Origin: Candidatus Anaerobutyricum stercoripullorum
GTDB taxonomy: Bacteria; Bacillota; Clostridia; Lachnospirales; Lachnospiraceae
Direction of reading: 5' to 3'
NCBI GenBank assembly: GCA_019114885.1
Contig: DXEQ01000212.1
Span: forward strand, 1 to 6,005
DNA: 6,005 nt
Shown here: positions 1 to 5,439 of the stretch, piece by piece
Layout of the letters: each line of letters starts with the position of its first letter
Position numbering within the stretch: position 1 is the first letter of the stretch
The notes under the pieces: generated by a model
The model's database searches: none
What the model saw: the letters and a program-made list of their open reading frames with translations, nothing else
What the model was told of the DNA's origin: nothing
Translations under genes and position numbers: made by a program

Positions 1-562
1 TCATGTGTACCACGAAATGATCCTTCTCTTTATCAATACCCACCACTTCTGAGAATAAAAACAGATCCACGCCGTTATGAACGGCATTTTCCGCCATGGC
101 AATCGCCATCTCATACGGAGAACAGACGCCCGCGCCCTCGCAGTAGAGGGCATAGAGCACATCCGGGTTGATGTTTGGCTCCATTTCCATGATCTCCTCA
201 TGATTTAAGATCTTTAAATCCGTCAGACCGTTTTTCTTTCCGTTCTCCATCATATCCTGAAGCTTCGGCAGGTCATTTTCATCGGTGGTGATGACCAGAC
301 TGCCGGTCTTTCGGAATCCAAAATGCAGTTCCCTGTCAAGCTGCTCATACTGTACCCGCCCCTTGTAGCACAGCCGTCCTTTCAGCTTGGCGTTGGCTTC
401 GGCGTATCCGCCGTGGACGATGGCGCTGTTTGCCTTGGTGGAACCCATGGCCACGTCATTGGACTTCTCCACCAGACAGACGGAAAGCTGGTAGCGGGAC
501 AGTCTTCGGGCGATTGCGGTGCCGACGATGCCGGCGCCGATGATCAATACATCATACATCAT
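1..562 (-). CDS. FAD-dependent oxidoreductase, DAO fold (GlpA/LhgO-like), C-terminus missing
   Basis: This is the N-terminal 187 residues of a flavoprotein; the gene runs off the left edge. It starts MMYDVLIIGAGIVG, a beta strand followed by the GxGxxG dinucleotide-binding loop (G9-A-G11-I-V-G14). An acidic residue ends the second strand (VEK, E32), as expected for contact with the FAD ribose. The stretch GSTKANSAIVHGGY (about residues 40-53) is typical of the DAO-family enzymes related to glycerol-3-phosphate dehydrogenase GlpA and L-2-hydroxyglutarate oxidase LhgO. Full-length relatives are about 400-500 residues, so more than half is outside the window. Two adjacent ATG codons (562-560 and 559-557) could start it; an AGGAGG-type site (RC of about 566-575) lies 5 or 8 nt upstream, so the second ATG is equally plausible. 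It is divergent from spoIIIA and nothing seen ties it to sporulation. Substrate cannot be decided from this fragment. Confidence 0.88.
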   Translation of the reverse strand, partial: MMYDVLIIGAGIVGTAIARRLSRYQLSVCLVEKSNDVAMGSTKANSAIVHGGYAEANAKLKGRLCYKGRVQYEQLDRELHFGFRKTGSLVITTDENDLPKLQDMMENGKKNGLTDLKILNHEEIMEMEPNINPDVLYALYCEGAGVCSPYEMAIAMAENAVHNGVDLFLFSEVVGIDKEKDHFVVHM

Positions 563-614
563 ATTCTCCTCCTTTTTACACATGTTAATAATAACAGGAA
601 TCATTATTGATTTT

Positions 615-643
615 ATTATACTACGAAGCCCCGGAAGCCACAA
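615..643 (-). promoter_or_regulatory. Putative sigma-A promoter of the divergent oxidoreductase gene
   Basis: Read on the - strand, a perfect TATAAT -10 box lies at 620-615 and TTGTGG (TTG of the TTGACA consensus, 3/6) at 643-638, separated by exactly 17 bp. This would start transcription near 608 and give a leader of about 45 nt before the ATG at 562. The surrounding DNA is AT-rich. The -10 and spacing are good and the -35 is weak. Confidence 0.5.
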
Positions 644-667
644 GGGAAAGTTTGCATATCTTCCGGG
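630..667. repeat. 8-bp perfect inverted repeat bracketing the divergent -35 boxes
   Basis: CCCGGAAG (630-637) pairs perfectly with CTTCCGGG (660-667) across a 22-nt centre. The centre contains the putative sigma-E -35 and the leftward -35. No T-tract follows on either strand, so it is not a convincing terminator. It could be an operator or a chance repeat. Confidence 0.4.
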
Positions 668-683
668 TTGTCTCATATATATT
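654..683 (+). promoter_or_regulatory. Putative sigma-E promoter of the spoIIIA operon
   Basis: GCATATC at 654-660 matches the sigma-E -35 consensus KMATATT at 6 of 7 positions. It is followed by CATATATATT (674-683), which can be read as a -10 (consensus CATACANT) in two registers: CATATATA with a 13-bp spacer or TATATATT with a 15-bp spacer. The expected sigma-E spacer is about 14-15 bp. Transcription would begin near 688-691, about 95 nt before the TTG start. In B. subtilis this operon is transcribed by mother-cell sigma-E, so location and match agree, but this is a by-eye call. Confidence 0.5.
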
Positions 684-691
684 AAGCATAA

Positions 692-701
692 GCCAGCTGG
701 C
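692..701. repeat. 10-bp perfect palindrome GCCAGCTGGC in the spoIIIA leader
   Basis: GCCAGCTGGC is its own reverse complement and sits at or just after the predicted transcription start. A shorter palindrome, GCCCGGGC, follows at 711-718. Position suits an operator or leader structure, but no known regulator site is recognised here. Confidence 0.35.
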
Positions 702-770
702 CACAGAAAAGCCCGGGCCGGATGGCGCAGGGAAACATATGCGCGCAGGCGTGCAGACTGTGTTCCGGCG

Positions 771-788
771 AAAGGAGGGACAGCCTTG
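771..788 (+). promoter_or_regulatory. Shine-Dalgarno site that fixes a TTG start for spoIIIAA
   Basis: AAAGGAGG at 771-778 lies 7 nt before TTG at 786-788. The reading frame is open far upstream, back to an ATG at 519 inside the divergent gene, but those codons encode no SpoIIIA-like sequence. There is no in-frame ATG near this site, so TTG is the best-supported start. Confidence 0.85.
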
Positions 789-1748
789 GATACAGGCGGA
801 CTTACCAGAGAACTTCTGTACATTTTTTCTGACAGTATACGAAAACGGATGGAGAGGGTGCTGTCCCGCCCGGACCTGACGGAGATCCGGCTCAGGGGGA
901 ATCTGCCCCTGATCGTGCGCACACTGTGCCGGGAGTATTACCTGTCCGGGCAGGGAGGACTGACCGGGAAGAAAGAGGAAGCTTACAGGGTGACTGCGGA
1001 AGATCTGCGCATCCTTTTCCAGAAAATCAGCCAGTATTCTCTCTTTGCCTACAAAGAAGAGATCCGGGAGGGGTTTATCACCTTAAATGGCGGCCACCGG
1101 ATCGGTCTGTGCGGCAAAGTGTATTATGACGGGGAGGGACGGCGGCAGCTGCAGCAGATTACATCCATGAACCTGCGGATTGCCAGACAGCTTACCGGCT
1201 GCGCGTCCCCGTTTTTTCCGGCACTGACAGAACAGCATACCTTTTACAATACCCTGCTCATCTCACCGCCCGGCGGCGGCAAGACAACCTATCTGCGGGA
1301 TATCATCCGTCTGGCGTCTGACGGCATGGGAGAGTTTCACGGGCAGAATGTCTCGGTGGTGGATGAGCGCAGCGAGATCGGGAACCGGACAAAGCAGTCC
1401 GAAGGATTCTATCTGGGGCAGCGGACCGATCTGCTGGACCACTGTCCGAAGGCGGAGGGGATGCTCATGATGCTTCGCTCCATGGGCCCCCAGATCATCG
1501 CCGCCGACGAGATCGGGGACGCCGGGGATATCGAGGCAATCCGGTACATACGAAACTGTGGCTGCCGCCTGCTCCTTACGGTACACGGCGGAGATCGCGG
1601 GGATATTCTAAAGCGGCCGTTTCTGGGAGACTATCTGCGGGAATACCCCTTTGAGAGATATGTGCAGATTCGGGTGGAAGAGAGCGGAAGACGGTACATA
1701 GAAGTTCTGAACGAAGGGGGCCAATGCCTCTGGAGCGGACTGTCATGA
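786..1748 (+). CDS. spoIIIAA: Stage III sporulation protein AA, secretion-type ATPase
   Basis: Cytoplasmic P-loop ATPase thought to power the SpoIIIA-SpoIIQ channel; the family resembles type II/IV secretion ATPases. From the TTG start it is 320 residues, against 307 in B. subtilis. Visible motifs are a Walker A (SPPGGGKTT, residues 160-168, Lys166), the family motif DERSEIG (193-199), a Walker B strand IIAADE (237-242, D241/E242), and TVHGG near residue 265 with His267. The N-terminal part (about 1-150) contains the family-typical DLTEIRLRGNLPL and the HRIGLCG stretch that precedes the ATPase core. The Walker A has Gly-Gly-Gly before Lys. It is the first gene of the operon, preceded by a strong Shine-Dalgarno site. 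Its TGA overlaps the spoIIIAB ATG by 4 bp, indicating translational coupling. The identification is firm from motifs and operon order. Confidence 0.96.
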   Translation: MDTGGLTRELLYIFSDSIRKRMERVLSRPDLTEIRLRGNLPLIVRTLCREYYLSGQGGLTGKKEEAYRVTAEDLRILFQKISQYSLFAYKEEIREGFITLNGGHRIGLCGKVYYDGEGRRQLQQITSMNLRIARQLTGCASPFFPALTEQHTFYNTLLISPPGGGKTTYLRDIIRLASDGMGEFHGQNVSVVDERSEIGNRTKQSEGFYLGQRTDLLDHCPKAEGMLMMLRSMGPQIIAADEIGDAGDIEAIRYIRNCGCRLLLTVHGGDRGDILKRPFLGDYLREYPFERYVQIRVEESGRRYIEVLNEGGQCLWSGLS

Positions 1749-2257
1749 AATGGATGGGGGCCTTTCTCCTCCTGTCTGCCGGGTACCTGCTGGGAAAGCA
1801 GCTTGCCTGGCCGGAGATATGTCATGTGGAACTTCTCTCAGAGGGAGAGTTTCTCTTTCGGGTGCTGGAATCAGAGATTCGCAGCGGCAAGATTCCCCTG
1901 CCGGAACTGTTTGAAGACCTCGCCCGCCGGACAGACTCTCCCTGGCGGCCTTTTTTTGCCAGTCTGGCGGAAAAACTGCGAAAGGGCAGCGACCTGCAGT
2001 TTGCCGATACATTTGCACAGACCATGGAAGACAATCTGGCGGGGACTCTGACAGAAGAGGAGCGGCAGCTATTTCTGCGGGCGGGGCGGAACCTTCTCTC
2101 GGACGACCTGTTGTTTCACCGGGACGCCTCGGAAAAACTGTCGGAGGATATCCGCCGCCATGTAAAAGAGCGAAAAGAACAGCTGGAAAGCCGGAAAAAG
2201 GTGCTCATGGCGCTCTGTCTGTCAGGGGCGGCGCTGCTGGTGATACTGTTGCTATGA
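1745..2257 (+). CDS. spoIIIAB: Stage III sporulation protein AB
   Basis: Membrane protein of the SpoIIIA complex, related to the type II secretion GspF fold. The protein is 170 residues, against 171 in B. subtilis. It has an N-terminal hydrophobic segment (KWMGAFLLLSAGYLLG, residues 2-17), a mostly helical middle of about 130 residues with many charged residues, and a C-terminal membrane segment (about 152-170). The middle includes the family-typical LLSEGEFLFRVLESEIRSGK. I chose ATG 1745, which overlaps the spoIIIAA stop (ATGA) and has GGAG 9 nt upstream. The in-frame ATG at 1724 has its purine run only 3 nt away and would add a non-conserved MPLERTV. Known role: part of the platform with AC, AD and AE, probably contacting the AA ATPase. 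Confidence 0.95.
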   Translation: MKWMGAFLLLSAGYLLGKQLAWPEICHVELLSEGEFLFRVLESEIRSGKIPLPELFEDLARRTDSPWRPFFASLAEKLRKGSDLQFADTFAQTMEDNLAGTLTEEERQLFLRAGRNLLSDDLLFHRDASEKLSEDIRRHVKERKEQLESRKKVLMALCLSGAALLVILLL

Positions 2258-2274
2258 GAAGACAGGAGAGGATT

Positions 2275-2469
2275 ATGACCATTCAGCTTATATTCAAAAT
2301 TGCAGCCGTGGGCATTCTGGTGACCATCTTAAATCAGGTGCTCAAACACGCCGGGCGGGACGAGCAGGCATTTCTGATCAGCCTGTCCGGTCTGTTTATC
2401 GTGCTCTCCTGGGTCATTCCCTGCATCAACGATCTTTTCTCGCAGATCTACAGCCTGTTTCAGTTATAG
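2275..2469 (+). CDS. spoIIIAC: Stage III sporulation protein AC
   Basis: Small membrane protein of 64 residues (68 in B. subtilis). It has two hydrophobic segments (about 4-22 and 32-52) joined by the short polar loop LKHAGRDEQ; the pattern IFKIAAVGILVTILNQVLKHAGRDEQA is highly typical of SpoIIIAC. The start at 2275 has AGGAG (2264-2268) 6 nt upstream. An earlier in-frame ATG at 2254 overlaps the spoIIIAB stop but lacks a ribosome site and would add a charged MRRQERI that is not expected. The gene is required for forespore sigma-G activity and acts in the membrane platform. Its last codons and stop lie inside a 22-bp tandem duplication (2449-2492). Confidence 0.95.
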   Translation: MTIQLIFKIAAVGILVTILNQVLKHAGRDEQAFLISLSGLFIVLSWVIPCINDLFSQIYSLFQL

Positions 2470-2492
2470 GTACAGCCTGTTTCAATTATAGG
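2449..2492 (+). repeat. Tandem duplication, 2 x 22 bp, across the spoIIIAC stop codon
   Basis: Copy 1 (2449-2470) and copy 2 (2471-2492) are directly adjacent and identical at 21 of 22 bases; the single difference is G at 2463 versus A at 2485. Each copy begins TACAGCCTGTTTCA and ends TTATAGG. Copy 1 encodes the last residues of SpoIIIAC and its TAG. Copy 2 is outside the gene, in a shifted frame, and ends in AGGAG next to an ATG at 2498 that is in frame with spoIIIAD. Confidence 0.95.
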
Positions 2493-2560
2493 AGAAAATG
2501 TGGAGCGAATCCGGGCAGATTCTTAAGGCCCGGCGCAGCAACGGAAGGGGGAGGAAAGTG

Positions 2561-2944
2561 ATGGTCATCTTAAAGATTGCGCTGATCGGCGTCGGGGGAG
2601 CGATTCTCGCCGTGATCGTCCGTCAGTTTCAAAAAGAATACGGCGTTTTTGTTCTGCTGGCCGTCTGCCTCTTTCTCATGGCTTACCTGACCTCCAACGT
2701 GTCGGTGGTGGTGGAGTTTGCCGAAGAACTGGGCGATAAGATTCAGATCAGCGACGCCTACATCCGGATTCTGTTTAAACTGCTGGCGATCGCTTTTATC
2801 TGTCAGATCGCCTCCAACATCTGTCAGGACCTGGGATATCAGTCCATCTCCTTTCAGGTGGAGATTGTCGGGAAACTGTCCATATTTATTCTGAGTATCC
2901 CGATCATTCACTCGCTTCTGGAGACCATAGAATCCCTGATGTGA
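2561..2944 (+). CDS. spoIIIAD: Stage III sporulation protein AD
   Basis: Integral membrane protein of 127 residues (133 in B. subtilis), part of the SpoIIIA platform. Hydrophobic segments are at about 3-20, 28-45, 68-87 and 103-122. The N-terminus MVILKIALIGVGGAILAVI and the segment around residues 52-66 (EFAEELGDKIQISDAY) match the usual SpoIIIAD pattern. ATG 2561 has a purine-rich GGGGAGG site (2548-2554) 6 nt upstream. GTG 2558 is too close to that site. The open frame also extends to ATG 2498, adding 21 residues rich in Arg, Gly and Ser that are not family-like, so I treat that as leader. Spacing from spoIIIAC is 91 bp, widened by the 22-bp duplication. Confidence 0.93.
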   Translation: MVILKIALIGVGGAILAVIVRQFQKEYGVFVLLAVCLFLMAYLTSNVSVVVEFAEELGDKIQISDAYIRILFKLLAIAFICQIASNICQDLGYQSISFQVEIVGKLSIFILSIPIIHSLLETIESLM

Positions 2945-3008
2945 CAGAATACATCTGACAATCAGACAGAAGAACCGGAATCGGGACGTTGCGGCAGGAG
3001 GGCGATGT

Positions 3009-4241
3009 ATGGACGGGATGAAAAAAAAGTACAGCAAAACGGCAGTGTTTTTCTGTCTGCTCCTCTGCGCCATCTTTCTCGCCGGGTGGTCGCTGCCGGT
3101 GCGCGCCGCCGGGACGGAAGTCACACGGGGCGAGGAGACAGTAGCCGCGCGGAAAGAGACAGAAGCCACACGGAGCGAGGAGACGGAAACTGCGCAGGAC
3201 GAGGATACGATTGATATCGACGCCCTCTCCCGGGAACTGAAAAGTCTGGAGGAGGAATACGAATACCCGGATTTTTCTAGGATCTTTGACGCGCTTTTGG
3301 ATTTTCGTTTTCTGGACGCCTTTGAGGAGGCGGTGACCTGGCTGATCGAGACAGTCACTTACGAGATATCCACCTCCTGGGTTTTTATCGGCGAGCTCAT
3401 CGGAGTGGTGATCTTCGCCGCCGTATTCTGGCACATTTCCTCCTCCTTCCGGCAGTTTGCCATCGGGGACAGCGGGTTTCTCATCGCGTACTTTCTCACA
3501 TTTACGATTCTGTTTGCCAATTTCAGCATCATGGGCGACCTCTTTTCCCGCACCGTGGAGACGCTGTCCAAACTGCTTAAGATGATCATTCCGGTCTACA
3601 CGCTGGCAGTCACCGTGAGCGGCAATCTGTCGGCGGGAGTGGTGTTTTACGAATACTTTATGATCGTGGTCCTGGCGGTGAACTGGTTCTGCCTGACCGT
3701 GCTGCTGCCCCTGATCCAGTACTACCTGCTGCTGGAACTGCTCAATAACTTTTCTGCCCGGCCCAATATCACAAAACTCTGCGAGAGCCTCTACAACCTG
3801 TTGTCCAAGGGCATGAAGTTTTTGTTTTTTCTGTTTTTCGGCCTGCATCTGCTGGAGACCATGGTGGTACCGTCCTTTGACGCCGCAAAAAATGTAGTGT
3901 TCAACCGGATTCTCGGGTTGATTCCCGGGGCGGGTTCCGTGGCCCAGTCGGTGGCGGGAACCGTGGTGGGCTCCTCCATTCTGATCAAAAATACCATGGG
4001 CGCGGCCGCCATCCTTTTCATCCTGCTCCTGCTGGCAGTGCCTGTGATCAAGCTGTTACTCTACTGCCTTCTCTACCTGCTGCTCTCCATCCTGCTGGAG
4101 CCGGTGGGAGATGAGCGCCTCTTAAAATGTATCACGGCGGCCCAGAAAAGCGGGATACTGCTCGTGTATGCGCTGGGAATCTCGGCGGCGCTCTTTATCC
4201 TGACCATCGCCGTCACCTCCCTCGCCACCAACAAAATGTGA
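3009..4241 (+). CDS. spoIIIAE: Stage III sporulation protein AE, polytopic membrane protein
   Basis: Largest membrane component of the SpoIIIA apparatus, 410 residues (about 400 in B. subtilis), likely the channel or platform core. It begins with a signal peptide: basic MKKKYSK, a hydrophobic stretch at about 11-27, and a VRA/A cleavage motif at about residue 33. A charged extracytoplasmic stretch of about 60 residues follows, including a 15-residue duplication (37-66) and an acidic run up to EEEYEYPDF. The rest is strongly hydrophobic with about 6-7 membrane segments, plus the conserved-looking glycine-rich loop LGLIPGAGSVAQSVAGTVVGSS near 305-330 and LLEPVGDERL near 360-370. ATG 3009 has AGGAGGG (2996-3002) 6 nt upstream. 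The nearby ATG 3005 is out of frame, and ATG 3018 is a poorer alternative. Confidence 0.95.
   Translation: MDGMKKKYSKTAVFFCLLLCAIFLAGWSLPVRAAGTEVTRGEETVAARKETEATRSEETETAQDEDTIDIDALSRELKSLEEEYEYPDFSRIFDALLDFRFLDAFEEAVTWLIETVTYEISTSWVFIGELIGVVIFAAVFWHISSSFRQFAIGDSGFLIAYFLTFTILFANFSIMGDLFSRTVETLSKLLKMIIPVYTLAVTVSGNLSAGVVFYEYFMIVVLAVNWFCLTVLLPLIQYYLLLELLNNFSARPNITKLCESLYNLLSKGMKFLFFLFFGLHLLETMVVPSFDAAKNVVFNRILGLIPGAGSVAQSVAGTVVGSSILIKNTMGAAAILFILLLLAVPVIKLLLYCLLYLLLSILLEPVGDERLLKCITAAQKSGILLVYALGISAALFILTIAVTSLATNKM
3117..3206 (+). repeat. In-frame 45-bp tandem repeat (15 residues) in spoIIIAE
   Basis: Residues 37-51 (EVTRGEETVAARKET) and 52-66 (EATRSEETETAQDED) are two adjacent copies of one 15-residue unit. 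At the DNA level about 33 of 45 bases agree, and the first 23 bases of each unit differ at only 2 positions. The repeat lies just after the signal peptide in a charged, probably disordered segment. Confidence 0.85.
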
Positions 4242-4324
4242 TCGCCTGCGGGCAGCGAAAGGGCTCATCTGAAAACAGCGGCAAAGATTCAACGGCAAAC
4301 GGGAACAGAGAGGAGGACGATCCC

Positions 4325-4825
4325 ATGGAATATCTGAAAGAATGGCTGAAAACCATCCTCTACATGAACGTTCTCCTTCTTGTCTGCGACGGTTTTGTAA
4401 AAAATACGAAATATGAGAGCTATCTGAAATTCTTCTCCGGATTTCTTATGATGCTCTGTCTGCTGAAACCGGTGATCGACATTGCCGGGGCCGGAAAATA
4501 CATGGACGCTTCCTACATCATCAACCAGATGAAAAACGAGTGGGAGGTCATCGCCGGGTCCGGGGACCTGCGGGATATGAAAGATGACATTCAAAAAGAA
4601 TATGACGACGCTATAGAAGAACAGGTGACGGACCTGGGGACGGCTTACCATATCATCGTGACGGACGTCCGCGTTCGCTGGGAAAACGACGCCAGCGCGG
4701 TCCGGGAGCTTTCGGTGGAGGGGGAGGAGACGGACGGTACGCCTCAGATTCATGAGTTCCGGGAGGCGCTGGAAGAATTCTATCATCTGGATGACGACCG
4801 GATTGCGATTACCATCCGTGACTGA
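4325..4825 (+). CDS. spoIIIAF: Stage III sporulation protein AF
   Basis: Membrane-anchored protein of 166 residues, shorter than the 206-residue B. subtilis protein. It has two N-terminal membrane segments (about 8-25 and 35-54), including the family-like KFFSGFLMMLCLLKPV, followed by a soluble domain of about 110 residues. That domain ends in a helix-strand pattern (IHEFREALEEFYHLDDDRIAITIRD) consistent with the ring-building motif proposed for SpoIIIAF. The reading frame is open back to 4127 inside spoIIIAE, but ATG 4325 has AGGAGG (4311-4316) 8 nt upstream and begins MEYLKEWLKTI, the normal SpoIIIAF start. Spacing is 83 bp after spoIIIAE and 38 bp before spoIIIAG. The assignment rests on the N-terminal segments and operon position. 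Confidence 0.92.
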   Translation: MEYLKEWLKTILYMNVLLLVCDGFVKNTKYESYLKFFSGFLMMLCLLKPVIDIAGAGKYMDASYIINQMKNEWEVIAGSGDLRDMKDDIQKEYDDAIEEQVTDLGTAYHIIVTDVRVRWENDASAVRELSVEGEETDGTPQIHEFREALEEFYHLDDDRIAITIRD

Positions 4826-4863
4826 GCTTTGGATACATTTGCCAGAATAAAGGGGGACCCGGC

Positions 4864-5439
4864 ATGGAAAAGAAAGAAAAAAAGAAAATCACATGGAAAG
4901 ATTTCGGAGTGGAAAAGATTCTCCTGATCGCCATCGCCGGAATCATCCTTCTTGTGACCAACGTCTCCGAACGGCGGACGAGGACGGACACCGCGGAGAA
5001 AAAAGAAGTGGAAAATGCAGTGGCAGCCAGCGAAAATGAAGCATATATCACAGATCTGGAAAATAAATTAGTACATATCCTGGGAAATGTGGATGGAGTG
5101 GGACAGGTGGAGGTGATGATCACTCTGGAGGCGTCCAGGGAGTCCGTTTTAAACAAGGATGACTCAGAAGAACTGGAGGCGGAGTCGGAGACTTCTGACG
5201 GGACAAAAAATGAGAGAAAAAACAGCCGGAGAGAAAATGAGACGGTGCTCGCCGACGCCGACGGAGAATCCGCTCCCTACGTGGTCAAGGAGCTGGAACC
5301 GGCGGTGGCCGGCGTGGTCATCGCCTGCGAGGGGGCGGACAGCAACACGGTAAAGGAGGCGGTGACGGAAGCGGCACAGGTTTTGTTTGGGATACCAGTC
5401 AATCGCATCAAAGTGTTAAAAATGGAGGTTCATCAATGA
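4864..5439 (+). CDS. spoIIIAG: Stage III sporulation protein AG, ring-forming channel component
   Basis: Protein of 191 residues (229 in B. subtilis). It has a Lys-rich cytoplasmic N-terminus (1-16), a single membrane segment (about 17-34, EKILLIAIAGIILLVTNV) and a soluble domain facing the intermembrane space. Two halves of a ring-building motif are visible: the helix and strand at about 60-90 (ITDLENKLVHILGNVDGVGQVEVMITL) and the strand-helix-strand at about 146-188 (AGVVIACEGAD to RIKVLKMEV). A charged insertion (about 92-140) splits them. This matches the SpoIIIAG architecture, in which the insertion forms a beta-rich ring. The insertion here is short and low in complexity. The start has AGGGGG (4851-4856) 7 nt upstream. 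TGA overlaps the spoIIIAH ATG by 4 bp. Confidence 0.95.
   Translation: MEKKEKKKITWKDFGVEKILLIAIAGIILLVTNVSERRTRTDTAEKKEVENAVAASENEAYITDLENKLVHILGNVDGVGQVEVMITLEASRESVLNKDDSEELEAESETSDGTKNERKNSRRENETVLADADGESAPYVVKELEPAVAGVVIACEGADSNTVKEAVTEAAQVLFGIPVNRIKVLKMEVHQ

Noticed and set aside
630..667. Inverted repeat as a rho-independent terminator
   Set aside because: The loop is 22 nt and no T-run follows on either strand; it sits between divergent starts where no transcript needs to end.
519..785. Upstream extension of the spoIIIAA frame to ATG 519
   Set aside because: It would start inside the divergent gene, span both predicted promoters and encode sequence unlike SpoIIIAA; TTG 786 has the proper ribosome site.
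607..879. Open frame of 90 codons in the intergenic region
   Set aside because: It overlaps spoIIIAA out of frame, has no ribosome site, and begins upstream of the predicted operon promoter.
2954..2966. Small hairpin TCTGA-CAA-TCAGA between spoIIIAD and spoIIIAE
   Set aside because: Only 5 bp of stem and no T-tract; too weak for a terminator and likely chance.
2904..3848. Long antisense open frame of 314 codons over spoIIIAE, and another at 2570-3358 over spoIIIAD/AE
   Set aside because: Both lie opposite well-identified SpoIIIA genes, have Gln/His/Arg- or Ser-rich composition typical of shadow frames, and show no recognisable domain.
4127..4324. N-terminal extension of SpoIIIAF into the spoIIIAE coding region
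   Set aside because: The codons overlap spoIIIAE out of frame and resemble no SpoIIIAF; ATG 4325 has an AGGAGG site 8 nt upstream and gives the family-like N-terminus.
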